NCBI GenBank assembly: GCA_021801945.1
Contig: JAKABE010000065.1
Coordinates: 1-11,723 of the forward strand
Source: Acidobacteriota bacterium
GTDB lineage: Bacteria; Acidobacteriota; Terriglobia; Terriglobales; Acidobacteriaceae
Length of the DNA stretch: 11,723 bases
Reading direction: 5' to 3'
Shown: positions 1 to 6,961 of the stretch, in pieces
Numbering within the stretch: the first letter of the stretch is position 1
Layout of the letters: every line of letters starts with the position of its first letter
Made by a program: the position numbers and the translations under genes
Notes under the pieces: generated by a model
The model's database searches: none
What the model was told of the DNA's origin: nothing
The model's input: the letters and a program-made list of their open reading frames with translations, nothing else

Positions 1-269
1 AATTCGAGTTCGGTAGAACGCCGGAGGGAATTATCCTTGCCGATGAAGTCCTGACGCCGGACTCGTCGCGCTTTTGGGAAGCCGCGGCGTGGAAGCCGGG
101 AGGGCCTCAGCCGTCGTTCGATAAGCAGTATGTACGCGATTATCTGGAATCCATTCGCTGGAACAAGCAGCCGCCCGCGCCGGGCCTGCCCGGCGAGGTG
201 GCGGAGCGTACACAAGCCAAGTATCTGGAGGCGTTCCGCCGGCTGACGGGCCGCGACATTCGAGTCTAG
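1..269 (+). CDS. purC: Phosphoribosylaminoimidazole-succinocarboxamide synthase (SAICAR synthetase), C-terminal part
   Basis: Only the last 88 complete codons are present; the gene enters from the left edge, reads from position 3 and stops with TAG at 267-269. The fragment opens with FEFG and continues with [14 protein letters not shown], the conserved C-terminal block of PurC (substrate and nucleotide binding). The tail contains the [11 protein letters not shown] and [11 protein letters not shown] helices expected at the end of this family. PurC joins aspartate to CAIR with ATP to make SAICAR, step 7 or 8 of de novo purine synthesis, in the cytoplasm (EC 6.3.2.6). The cvpA-like gene follows after 19 bp on the same strand, so the two are probably co-transcribed. 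The identification is firm; the N-terminal ATP-grasp-like half lies outside the window. Confidence 0.95.
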   Translation, partial: FEFGRTPEGIILADEVLTPDSSRFWEAAAWKPGGPQPSFDKQYVRDYLESIRWNKQPPAPGLPGEVAERTQAKYLEAFRRLTGRDIRV

Positions 270-288
270 AGCGAAGACGGAGCACACC

Positions 289-834
289 GTGGGCTGGGTG
301 GATTGGGCCATTGTGATCGTGTTGGCGGCGGCAACTGTGGGCGGGCTGGCGCAGGGATTCTTCCGCGTCGCATGTTCGCTGGGAGGCCTCTTGCTGGGGC
401 TCTTGCTGGCTGCCTGGAACTACGGCCGCGTGGCCGCCATCCTCATGCCTTGGGTGCGCATCGAGGCCATCGCCGATGCCATCGGTTTCCTCTTCATCGC
501 CATTGTCGTGATGGTGGCGGCCAACCTGGCCGGCGCCGTAGTGGCAAAGACGCTGCGGCGTATGGGCCTTGGATGTCTGGACAGGCTGGCCGGAGGAGTT
601 TTTGGCCTCGTGCAAGGCGCGTTACTGGTCACGCTCGGCATTCTCGTGATCGTCGCTTTCTTCCCTCAGGCGCACTGGCTGGCTGAGGCTAGGCTGCCGC
701 GCCTCTTCTTTGGCATCTGCCACCTGAGCACGCATTGGAGTCCGGCGGAGCTGGCCCAAAAAGTGCGCGACGGCCTCAGAACCCTGGAAATGGAGTCGCC
801 TGGGTGGATGCATCCCCACAACGGCCCCTCGTGA
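289..834 (+). CDS. cvpA: CvpA family inner-membrane protein
   Basis: This 181-residue protein starts at GTG 289, with GGAG at 279-282 as ribosome binding site. Four hydrophobic segments are visible, at about residues 6-25, 28-46, 65-87 and 102-125. The LDRLAGGVFGLVQG stretch (residues 97-110), just before the last helix, is the hallmark of CvpA proteins. The C-terminal 55 residues are amphipathic and likely cytoplasmic. CvpA was named for colicin V production in E. coli, where it sits upstream of purF. Its molecular role is still unclear, with links to envelope homeostasis and stress tolerance. Here it follows purC instead, so the association with purine genes is kept with a different partner. 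The family call is strong; no specific function can be read from the sequence. Confidence 0.88.
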   Translation: MGWVDWAIVIVLAAATVGGLAQGFFRVACSLGGLLLGLLLAAWNYGRVAAILMPWVRIEAIADAIGFLFIAIVVMVAANLAGAVVAKTLRRMGLGCLDRLAGGVFGLVQGALLVTLGILVIVAFFPQAHWLAEARLPRLFFGICHLSTHWSPAELAQKVRDGLRTLEMESPGWMHPHNGPS

Positions 835-856
835 TAGTAAACTTCGGAAGTTGGAA

Positions 857-1183
857 ATGCCGCGGTTAGAGTATGCGAATGAAGCCGGTCGAGAGGTGAA
901 CGTGAAAAGAGAACTGGACAGCCTGGTGACGCAAATGCACGCGAACGGAATTCGCTACGAGGAGGCCGTGCGCGAGTTCAAGAGGCAATTTTTACGCGCC
1001 GTCCTGGTGGCACACCGGGGAAATCAGTCCAAGGCCGCCGACGAGCTGGGCATACACCGCAACACGCTGAGCCGCGCCATGGCCGATTTGGATATGGATC
1101 TGGCCGAGGTGCGGGCCGGGCTCAAGCGTCCGCCGCGTAGCGAACGTCCTGTATATAGCGCGTACCGCCAGGGCTATCGCTAG
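857..1183 (+). CDS. Small Fis-type helix-turn-helix DNA-binding protein
   Basis: The 108-residue protein (from ATG 857) carries a C-terminal Fis-type HTH. Residues 45-78 read as helix-turn-helix, with GNQSKAADELGIHRNTLSR at 55-73 matching the HTH_8/Fis recognition motif. The preceding 16-50 segment (KRELDSLVTQM... YEEAVREFKRQF) is helical and resembles the Fis dimerisation region. There is no receiver or AAA+ domain, so it is a stand-alone DNA binder of about Fis size. The start is uncertain: ATG 857 has GGAAG at 846-850, while GTG 902 has GAGAGG at 891-896 and would give MKRELDSL-type N-terminus. A TTG at 851 is less likely. It lies 22 bp after cvpA and 74 bp before the HAD gene. I infer a transcriptional or nucleoid role; targets are unknown. 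Confidence 0.85.
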   Translation: MPRLEYANEAGREVNVKRELDSLVTQMHANGIRYEEAVREFKRQFLRAVLVAHRGNQSKAADELGIHRNTLSRAMADLDMDLAEVRAGLKRPPRSERPVYSAYRQGYR

Positions 1184-1257
1184 GGCCTTTCGTCTGGTCT
1201 CCAGGGCCGGGCTTTCGGGGTCCTAGCCGATCATCCCTCGCGGCGCCGCCCCGGAAC

Positions 1258-1995
1258 ATGCACATCACTCCATCCAACCGGGAAGCTCGCGTCGTCGTCA
1301 AACCGGATTTTGTCTGGGACGGGCAGGATGCCTATCTCTTCGACATCGACGGCACGCTCACGCGCAGCCGGGACCGCATTCACATCGACTCGTTCGCCAC
1401 CAGCGTGCGGTGGGTGACGGGTTTTGAGATTACCTTGGCGGGAGTTTCTTTGCCCGGCAACACGGACACGGCGATACTCCACGAGGCTTGCCGCCAAGCC
1501 GGCATTCCCGCCGGCGAATGGGAGGCGCGCACGGAGGCCATTCTGGACGCCATGCGTGCGGTCGTGGCCGAGCGGCGGCACGAGATGGACGTGGTGCGGA
1601 TGCCGGGGGTGGAGGAGACGCTGCGCCACCTGGCGCGTAAAGGCGCGCTCTTGGGAGTGGCCACCGGAAACCTGGAGGCGATCGCATGGATCAAGATTGA
1701 GCAAGCCGGACTGCGTGAGTGGTTCCGCTTTGGCGGTTTCAGTGACCATTTCCCCCTCCGCGCGCATCTCATCGGGCAGGCGGCGCGCAAGGCCAGAGAA
1801 ATGGCCGGCAAGGATGCGAGCGTCTGCGTGGTGGGCGACACGCCGCGCGACATCGAGGCGGCGCGCGCCAACTTCCTTTCCGTCATCGCCGTGGCCACGG
1901 GCCGCTACAGCTTTGACGAGCTGCTCCAGCACCAGCCCGAGGTCTGTGCCACCTCCTTGGCCGATCTGCTTGCGCTCACCCGGAGCGCGCCGTGA
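1258..1995 (+). CDS. HAD-superfamily hydrolase (phosphoglycolate phosphatase-like)
   Basis: This 245-residue cytoplasmic protein shows the HAD motifs in order. Motif I is DIDGT (D29 nucleophile, D31 acid/base). An alpha-helical cap fills about residues 40-115. Motif II is T136 in the ATGN stretch. Motif IV is VGDTPRD, with G193, D194 and D198 as magnesium ligands. The motif III position, normally lysine, is probably R168 in the SDHFPLRAHL segment. The architecture is that of Gph/beta-phosphoglucomutase-type phosphatases acting on small phosphate esters, but the substrate cannot be read from sequence. The ATG start has only a weak GGA at 1253-1255. Its TGA overlaps the GTG start of the secretin gene (shared GTGA at 1992-1995), suggesting translational coupling although the functions look unrelated. 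Confidence 0.9.
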   Translation: MHITPSNREARVVVKPDFVWDGQDAYLFDIDGTLTRSRDRIHIDSFATSVRWVTGFEITLAGVSLPGNTDTAILHEACRQAGIPAGEWEARTEAILDAMRAVVAERRHEMDVVRMPGVEETLRHLARKGALLGVATGNLEAIAWIKIEQAGLREWFRFGGFSDHFPLRAHLIGQAARKAREMAGKDASVCVVGDTPRDIEAARANFLSVIAVATGRYSFDELLQHQPEVCATSLADLLALTRSAP

Positions 1996-4082
1996 AGCCG
2001 CAGCCGCAAACCCGGTGCCTGAGCGCGCGCCTTCGCTTCTTCACCGCGGCGGTGCTGCTGGCGGTCTTTCCCGGCGCCATGCAGGCGCAGGCAGTGCTGG
2101 CGCCCGCGGGCAAGGCGCCGGGCGGGACAGCCGCGGCGGCCCCGCCGCCGGCCAAACCCATCCCGCAGCCCAGTACCGGCGCGCAGCGGCGCGCATTGAA
2201 GCTCTATCTGGAAGCCAGCAAGCTCTTTATGGCCTCGCGGTTTGAAGAGGCCATGAGCGATTACGAGCAGGCCGCCAAGCTCAATCCCGGCAATGCCGAC
2301 TATCAGATGGCCATCCGGGTGACGCGCAGCCACCTCGTAGCGGTGCTGATCCAGACCGCGGCCAAGGACCAGTTGCTGAGCAACCCGGCTGGAGCGCGCG
2401 CCGCCCTGGCTCAAGCCTTGAAGCTCGATCCCAAAAACCCCGAGGTGGCTGAACACTTACAGCAATTGGGCAACGACCTCGTGGCCGGCCAGCCAACTCC
2501 CCTGTACACAAAGGCGGGTAGCGCAATGGCTGAGCCGGTGCAGCTTGTGCATACTCGGGGGCTGCACAGCTTTCACTTGCGCAACGACCAGCGCCTGGTC
2601 ATTCAGCAGGTCTTCAAAGCCTTCGGACTCGATGCTCTCGTGAACGAGAGCGTGCGCAGCCAGTCGCTGCGTTTCGATATCGGCGACGCCAACTTTGCGG
2701 AGGCCACGCGAGCGCTGGGTTTGGCTACTGACTCGTTTTATGTGCCGGTGGATGCGCACCGCGTGCTGGTACTCCGCGACACCCGCGAAAACCGCGCTCA
2801 ATACACTCCCTTGGCGCTGGAGACGGCATATCTGGGCGGCGTGGAATCGTCGGACCTGCACGAGGTTGCCCTCCTGGCCCGGAACGTCTTCGCCGCCCAG
2901 CGCGTGGCCACTGACGACTCCGCGGACACGATCACGTTGCGGGCGCCGCAAGTCTCCCTGAACGCCTTCAACAACACCATCCGCACCTTGCTGGACGGAA
3001 GCAGCCAGGTCATGCTGGACGTGCGCCTGATTCAACTCTTGAACTCGAGCACGCTCACCACCGGGCTCCAGCCTCCGCAATCCATCTCCGCCTTCAACGT
3101 CGCTGCCGAGGAGCAGTCCATCCTGAGCGCCAATCAGAGCCTGGTGCAGCAGATCATCTCCTCGGGGTTGGCGGCTCCCGGCGATCTGATCGGAATCCTC
3201 GGGATTCTGATTGCCTCCGGCCAGGTTTCGAGCGCCTTGTTCTCGAACGGCTTCGCTCTGTTCGGGGGCGGTCTCACGGAATCCGCCCTGGCGCCGGGCG
3301 CAACCTCCTTCACCTTCAACCTGAATTCCACCCAGACGCGGATTCTGGATCAGATCGAATTCCGCCTCGGTGACGGCCAAGAGCACACGTTACGCGACGG
3401 CACGCGCTACCCTATCCAGACTGCCGAGTATTCGAGCCCGGGCAGCGGTCTGCCGAATATTCCCGGGATTACCGGGGCGGGCAGTTCCGGTAGCTTGGGC
3501 TCTTTGCTTACTTCGCTGCAAGGAGCAATGCCCGCGGTCCCCATGATCCAGTACCAGGACCTGGGGCTGACGCTCAAAGTTACTCCCGCCGTGATGCGTA
3601 GCAGCCGGGTGGCGCTCAAGATCAATATGCAGATCGACGGCCTTTCCGGATCCTCGCTGGACGGCAATCCCATCCTCAACAATCTTGTCTATTCGGGAGT
3701 GGTCACGGTGAAAGACGGCGACACGGTGGAGGTGGCGAGTGAAATCGACAAATCAGAGAGTTACGCCCTCACTGGAACGCCGGGGATCGGCGAGATTCCA
3801 GGTCTGAACCAGATTGAAGCCAACAACAATCAGAAGAATTACGCCACGTTGCTGATCCTGCTCACGCCCCATTTGATTCGCGGAGCCCAGGCTGCCGGGC
3901 ACACCCCCATGCTGGCGGTCGCCAAGGGCACTCAGCAAACGACTGGCCCGACTACCTATCCCACGCCGCTGCCAACCCCTCAGCCTGCGAGGCCGAAGCC
4001 CGTGCCTGCACGACCCATGCAACCCCCGCAACCCCCGCAACCCATGCGCCCCATGCAATCCCAGATTCCAGGATTGCCCTGA
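1992..4082 (+). CDS. Exported secretin-like protein (type II/III secretion or type IV pilus family) with TPRs
   Basis: The 696-residue protein starts at GTG 1992 inside the HAD stop. Residues 1-34 form a signal peptide (basic start, hydrophobic 16-28, cleavage near AQA). Residues 36-60 are Ala/Pro-rich. Two TPR-like repeats lie at about 66-100 and 119-158. An STN/N0-like domain covers about 188-263, then an N1-like region about 275-350. The secretin beta-domain runs from about 340 to 630. Its end shows VKDGDTVEVASEI (573-585), a TGTPGIGEIPGL loop and LLILLTPHLIR (620-630), the usual secretin C-terminal signature. Residues 640-696 are a Pro/Met/Gln tail. Secretins form outer-membrane gated rings. 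No ATPase, pseudopilin or pilus gene is nearby, so the partner machine is unknown. It could also be a secretin relative serving a stand-alone outer-membrane role. Confidence 0.85.
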   Translation: MKPQPQTRCLSARLRFFTAAVLLAVFPGAMQAQAVLAPAGKAPGGTAAAAPPPAKPIPQPSTGAQRRALKLYLEASKLFMASRFEEAMSDYEQAAKLNPGNADYQMAIRVTRSHLVAVLIQTAAKDQLLSNPAGARAALAQALKLDPKNPEVAEHLQQLGNDLVAGQPTPLYTKAGSAMAEPVQLVHTRGLHSFHLRNDQRLVIQQVFKAFGLDALVNESVRSQSLRFDIGDANFAEATRALGLATDSFYVPVDAHRVLVLRDTRENRAQYTPLALETAYLGGVESSDLHEVALLARNVFAAQRVATDDSADTITLRAPQVSLNAFNNTIRTLLDGSSQVMLDVRLIQLLNSSTLTTGLQPPQSISAFNVAAEEQSILSANQSLVQQIISSGLAAPGDLIGILGILIASGQVSSALFSNGFALFGGGLTESALAPGATSFTFNLNSTQTRILDQIEFRLGDGQEHTLRDGTRYPIQTAEYSSPGSGLPNIPGITGAGSSGSLGSLLTSLQGAMPAVPMIQYQDLGLTLKVTPAVMRSSRVALKINMQIDGLSGSSLDGNPILNNLVYSGVVTVKDGDTVEVASEIDKSESYALTGTPGIGEIPGLNQIEANNNQKNYATLLILLTPHLIRGAQAAGHTPMLAVAKGTQQTTGPTTYPTPLPTPQPARPKPVPARPMQPPQPPQPMRPMQSQIPGLP
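4014..4058 (+). repeat. Five tandem 9-bp units coding a Pro-Met/Pro-Gln tail
   Basis: Five contiguous in-frame 9-nt units (CCCATGCAA, CCCCCGCAA twice, CCCATGCGC, CCCATGCAA) encode PMQ-PPQ-PPQ-PMR-PMQ near the C-terminus of the secretin-like protein. Being a multiple of three, copy-number changes would alter the tail length without breaking the frame. The tail lies beyond the secretin domain and is probably disordered. Confidence 0.8.
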
Positions 4083-4106
4083 GCGGCTTTTGTGTTTAGG
4101 CTGGGC

Positions 4107-5204
4107 TCATTTGGTTGGTGCCGGCTGGATCAGAGACACGCCGTCCAGCTTGGCCTGGAACTCGACGATCCTCTTCAGCACATCGTAGGGCGCGTTGGTC
4201 GGTACCGCGCGGCCATTGATCATGAACGTGGACTCTGCTGAGATCCCGAGAGACAGCCCCAGCTTCATCGAGTCCGCTACGGTGGCTTGGGTCTGCGGAC
4301 TCGCGGCACAGGTTGCGATCTTCTTGGGGAGCATCCCCGCCGCGGCTGCGGCGCTATTGAGAGTCATGGTGGCGCCGTCCGGCGTACCTAAGCCTGCCTG
4401 GGCCTCATACACTGCCGAGGCAAACTTGAAGAAGGCGCTGTTGCCTCCCAGCTTCGCGACACATGCACCATATTCAGCCGCCTTGAGCGCCTCCGGGTGG
4501 ATGGAGGCAATGGGTTCGTTCTGAAAGACAATGTGGGCCTGGGGAAAATCCTGCGCCAGCTTATCCACGTTGGCTTGAGCCACCTTCCAATTCGTGTCCT
4601 GAAAATCGGTAAACTCAACCACTTCCAGATCCTTGGAAGCCGATCCCCGGAAAGGCCCGTCGGCCTTCTGCTGGAGCTCAGCGCGCGCGGCCGCGAAGGG
4701 ATTTGTCCCGAAGGCCACAAGCGCATTGCCCGTGATAAGGTGCTTGCCGTCGGGCAGCGTGTAGAAGACCAGCGCGAAGGGCTTCTGCTGGCTGGCCTTT
4801 TCCGCCACCAGCACAATCACCCTGCTGACGCCCTCCACCGGAGTCTTCAGAATCGCCTGGACCTGCCATACGCGGTTCGAGTCGTAGCCCCAATTGGCTT
4901 CAAGGAAGGCATTCACTTCCGCCGTCGTGGGCGAAGTAGCCGTAAAGTTCGCCGGAGCCGGCTTGGGAAAGGCAGGCGCGGTAAGAGATGGAGCCGGTGC
5001 TGACGGCGTTGTCGCGGGCGCGGGCGGAACGCTTGTGGGCAGGGGAGCGGCCTCGGTGGGCGTGGGCGGAGCCTGTCCGGCGGCGGCATTCGGCGCCGGA
5101 ACGGGGGCCGTCGGCACGTTTGTCTGTGCCGACGCGGAAGACACAGATAAGCATATCGCTGCCACTGCAGCGGCGCTGAGGAAAGGAATGGACGAACGGG
5201 TCAA
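4107..5204 (-). CDS. Exported DsbA/thioredoxin-fold protein lacking the CxxC active site
   Basis: From the TTG at 5204 the protein is 365 residues. Residues 1-26 are a signal peptide ending SASA-Q. Residues 28-85 are a Pro/Ala/Thr-rich linker. About 87-190 form a helper domain seen in periplasmic DsbA/DsbC-type proteins, including FYTLPDGKHLI. About 192-360 form a DsbA-like thioredoxin domain, with EVVEFTDFQ at 194-202 and STFMINGR at 325-332. In active relatives EF-D-Q is followed by CPxC; here D203-T-N-W206 occupies that place. The cis-Pro position (TPTFF-NG in relatives) is S325. Two other cysteines, C248 and C299, remain in helices. It is therefore probably periplasmic and not a dithiol oxidoreductase; a chaperone, binding or structural role is an inference. 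It lies 48 bp downstream of nadE and converges with the secretin gene. Confidence 0.8.
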   Translation of the reverse strand: MTRSSIPFLSAAAVAAICLSVSSASAQTNVPTAPVPAPNAAAGQAPPTPTEAAPLPTSVPPAPATTPSAPAPSLTAPAFPKPAPANFTATSPTTAEVNAFLEANWGYDSNRVWQVQAILKTPVEGVSRVIVLVAEKASQQKPFALVFYTLPDGKHLITGNALVAFGTNPFAAARAELQQKADGPFRGSASKDLEVVEFTDFQDTNWKVAQANVDKLAQDFPQAHIVFQNEPIASIHPEALKAAEYGACVAKLGGNSAFFKFASAVYEAQAGLGTPDGATMTLNSAAAAAGMLPKKIATCAASPQTQATVADSMKLGLSLGISAESTFMINGRAVPTNAPYDVLKRIVEFQAKLDGVSLIQPAPTK

Positions 5205-5210
5205 GCTGTT

Positions 5211-5216
5211 CTCCTT
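5211..5216 (-). promoter_or_regulatory. Ribosome binding site that fixes the start of the DsbA-like gene
   Basis: AAGGAG lies 6 nt upstream of a TTG at 5202-5204. The reading frame stays open 15 bases further, to another TTG at 5217-5219, but that start would place this Shine-Dalgarno inside the coding region and has no good site of its own. The downstream TTG also gives a cleaner signal peptide (MTRSSIPFLSAAA). Confidence 0.7.
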
Positions 5217-5252
5217 CAAGGAACGATCAGGCAGGAAAATTCCTACACTCTC

Positions 5253-6890
5253 TTATACCTGAACCTTCACGGCGATGGGAAATCTGCGCCCCATGCCAAA
5301 CGACTTGGCGGTGACCTTGAGCACCGGCGCGGCCTGCTGGCGTTTGTACTCGGATCTCTCAATCAGATGCACCACCTGTTGCACAACCTCCGGGGGGACC
5401 CTGTTGGCCGCGGCGATGCGCTCCGGCGCTTCATACCGTTCCACATAAGCTTCGACGATGGGGTCGAGGACCTCGTAAGGCGGCAGCGAGTCCGTATCTC
5501 TCTGGCCCGGGCGCAGCTCCGCCGAAGGCGGCTTTTCCAGGATTGCCTCCGGAATCACCTCGCCCTTCCGGTTGAGCCACCGGCAAACGGCATAGACGCG
5601 CGTCTTCACCAAGTCGCCTATCACGGCCAGCGCGCCCACCATGTCGCCGTAAAGAGTGCAGTAGCCGGCGGCCATCTCGGATTTGTTGCCGGTGGTGAGC
5701 ACCAGCGCGCCGAACTTGTTCGAGAGCGCCATGAGCAGCGTGCCGCGAATGCGCGGCTGAAGATTCTCCTCGGTGATGTCCGCCTGGCGGCCGGCAAAGA
5801 GCGGCTCCAGCGCGTGATTGAATTCGGCGAAGATGCCGCTGATGCCGATGACCTCGAAGCGGATGCCGAGGTTGGCGGCCAAGCGGCGGCTGTCGTCGAT
5901 CGAGCCGGACGACGAATAGGGACTGGGCATGCCGACGCTGATTACGTTCTCTGCGCCCAGCGCGTCCTTGGCGATACAGGCTACCAGCGCCGAATCGATG
6001 CCGCCGCTCAAGCCCACAAGCGCCTGGCGAAAGCCGCATTTGCGCACGTAATCGCGAGTTCCCAGCACCAGGGCGTGGTAGGCGGCCGAGGTTTCGTCTT
6101 CTTCGGGCGCCGCGACCGGCCGTGCTGCAAAGGGATCGACCACCACCAGGTCCTCCTCGAACGAGGCAGCTTGGGCGATCAGCTCTCCCCGCGCGTTGAG
6201 GGCCAGCGAGGAGCCGTCGAAGATCAGGCTGTCGTTGCCGCCCACTTGGTTCGTCATCAGCACCGGAATGCCGTGACGCCGGGCGATGGCGGCCAGCATC
6301 TCCCGGCGCATGGCGCGTTTGGAGTGCCAGAACGGCGAGGATGAGAGATTGACGTGCACGTCCGGCCGCTGGCGCATCAGCTCTTCCACGGGATCGACCG
6401 TATAGAGACGGCGCGGCCAGAAGTTCTTATCGTTCCAGGCGTCCTCGCAGATCGTGATGGCCACCCGCACTCCGTCCAGCTCCACCACCTGCTGATCCCT
6501 GGCGGCGGCAAAGTAACGCTGCTCGTCGAAGACATCGTAGAAGGGCAACAGGCGCTTGTGCTGTTCAAGCAGTACGCGTCCGCCGTCCAGCAAAACCGCG
6601 GCGTTGAAGGCCGGCTTGCCGGTTTCTGCGCCCGCGGGCGGGGCCACGCCCGCCAGCACCGCCGTGGGTACACCGCGCGTCGCCGCGGCCAGTTCGTCCA
6701 CCGCGGTGCGGCAGCGGGCCAGGAAGCTGGGTTTCTCAAGAAAATCGGCGGGAGGGTAGCCGCAGATAGCCAGTTCAGGGAAGATGGTCAGCCGCGCGCC
6801 AGCGGCGGCGGCACGGCGGCTGAATGCAACAATCTTCTCTAGATTCCCGGTGAAATCCCCCACCGTGGGATCGATCTGGGCGAGCGCCAT
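5253..6890 (-). CDS. nadE: Glutamine-dependent NAD+ synthetase
   Basis: From ATG 6890 the protein is 545 residues, full length for the two-domain form. The N-terminal carbon-nitrogen hydrolase (glutaminase) domain, about 1-255, carries the catalytic triad: E39 (FPELAICGYPP), K112 (KRLLPFYDVFDE) and C148 (ITICEDAWND). The C-terminal synthetase domain, about 265-545, has the PP-loop SGGIDSA at 295-301 and TTGNKSEMAAGY, binding ATP and deamido-NAD+. It makes NAD+ from nicotinic acid adenine dinucleotide, using glutamine as nitrogen donor and ATP (EC 6.3.5.1), in the cytoplasm. The frame is open to a GTG at 6896, but the ATG is preferred because GGGTGGGTG lies just upstream and would overlap the GTG. 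The gene sits 71 bp after the UPF0173 gene and 48 bp before the DsbA-like gene, so the three may share a transcript. Confidence 0.96.
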   Translation of the reverse strand: MALAQIDPTVGDFTGNLEKIVAFSRRAAAAGARLTIFPELAICGYPPADFLEKPSFLARCRTAVDELAAATRGVPTAVLAGVAPPAGAETGKPAFNAAVLLDGGRVLLEQHKRLLPFYDVFDEQRYFAAARDQQVVELDGVRVAITICEDAWNDKNFWPRRLYTVDPVEELMRQRPDVHVNLSSSPFWHSKRAMRREMLAAIARRHGIPVLMTNQVGGNDSLIFDGSSLALNARGELIAQAASFEEDLVVVDPFAARPVAAPEEDETSAAYHALVLGTRDYVRKCGFRQALVGLSGGIDSALVACIAKDALGAENVISVGMPSPYSSSGSIDDSRRLAANLGIRFEVIGISGIFAEFNHALEPLFAGRQADITEENLQPRIRGTLLMALSNKFGALVLTTGNKSEMAAGYCTLYGDMVGALAVIGDLVKTRVYAVCRWLNRKGEVIPEAILEKPPSAELRPGQRDTDSLPPYEVLDPIVEAYVERYEAPERIAAANRVPPEVVQQVVHLIERSEYKRQQAAPVLKVTAKSFGMGRRFPIAVKVQV

Positions 6891-6961
6891 CTTCACCCAC
6901 CCAGTCTACGGCATTTCCCAATGCGCCACGCCATTGGGAGAAGTCAATTCACCCCCCGCGC

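Noticed and set aside
2457..3386. 309-codon minus-strand open frame
   Set aside because: It is antisense to the secretin-like gene and its translation is compositionally odd with no motif.
4080..4109. TGAGC...GCTCA stem between the convergent secretin and DsbA-like genes as a bidirectional terminator
   Set aside because: The stem is only 5 bp with a 20-nt loop and no clear T-run on either side.
4874..4883. GGTTCGAGTC, resembling a tRNA T-loop
   Set aside because: It lies inside the DsbA-like coding sequence, and no acceptor or anticodon stem pairs around it.
5367..6344. 325-codon open frame on the plus strand
   Set aside because: It is antisense to nadE, whose catalytic motifs are complete; the frame is a by-product of high GC.
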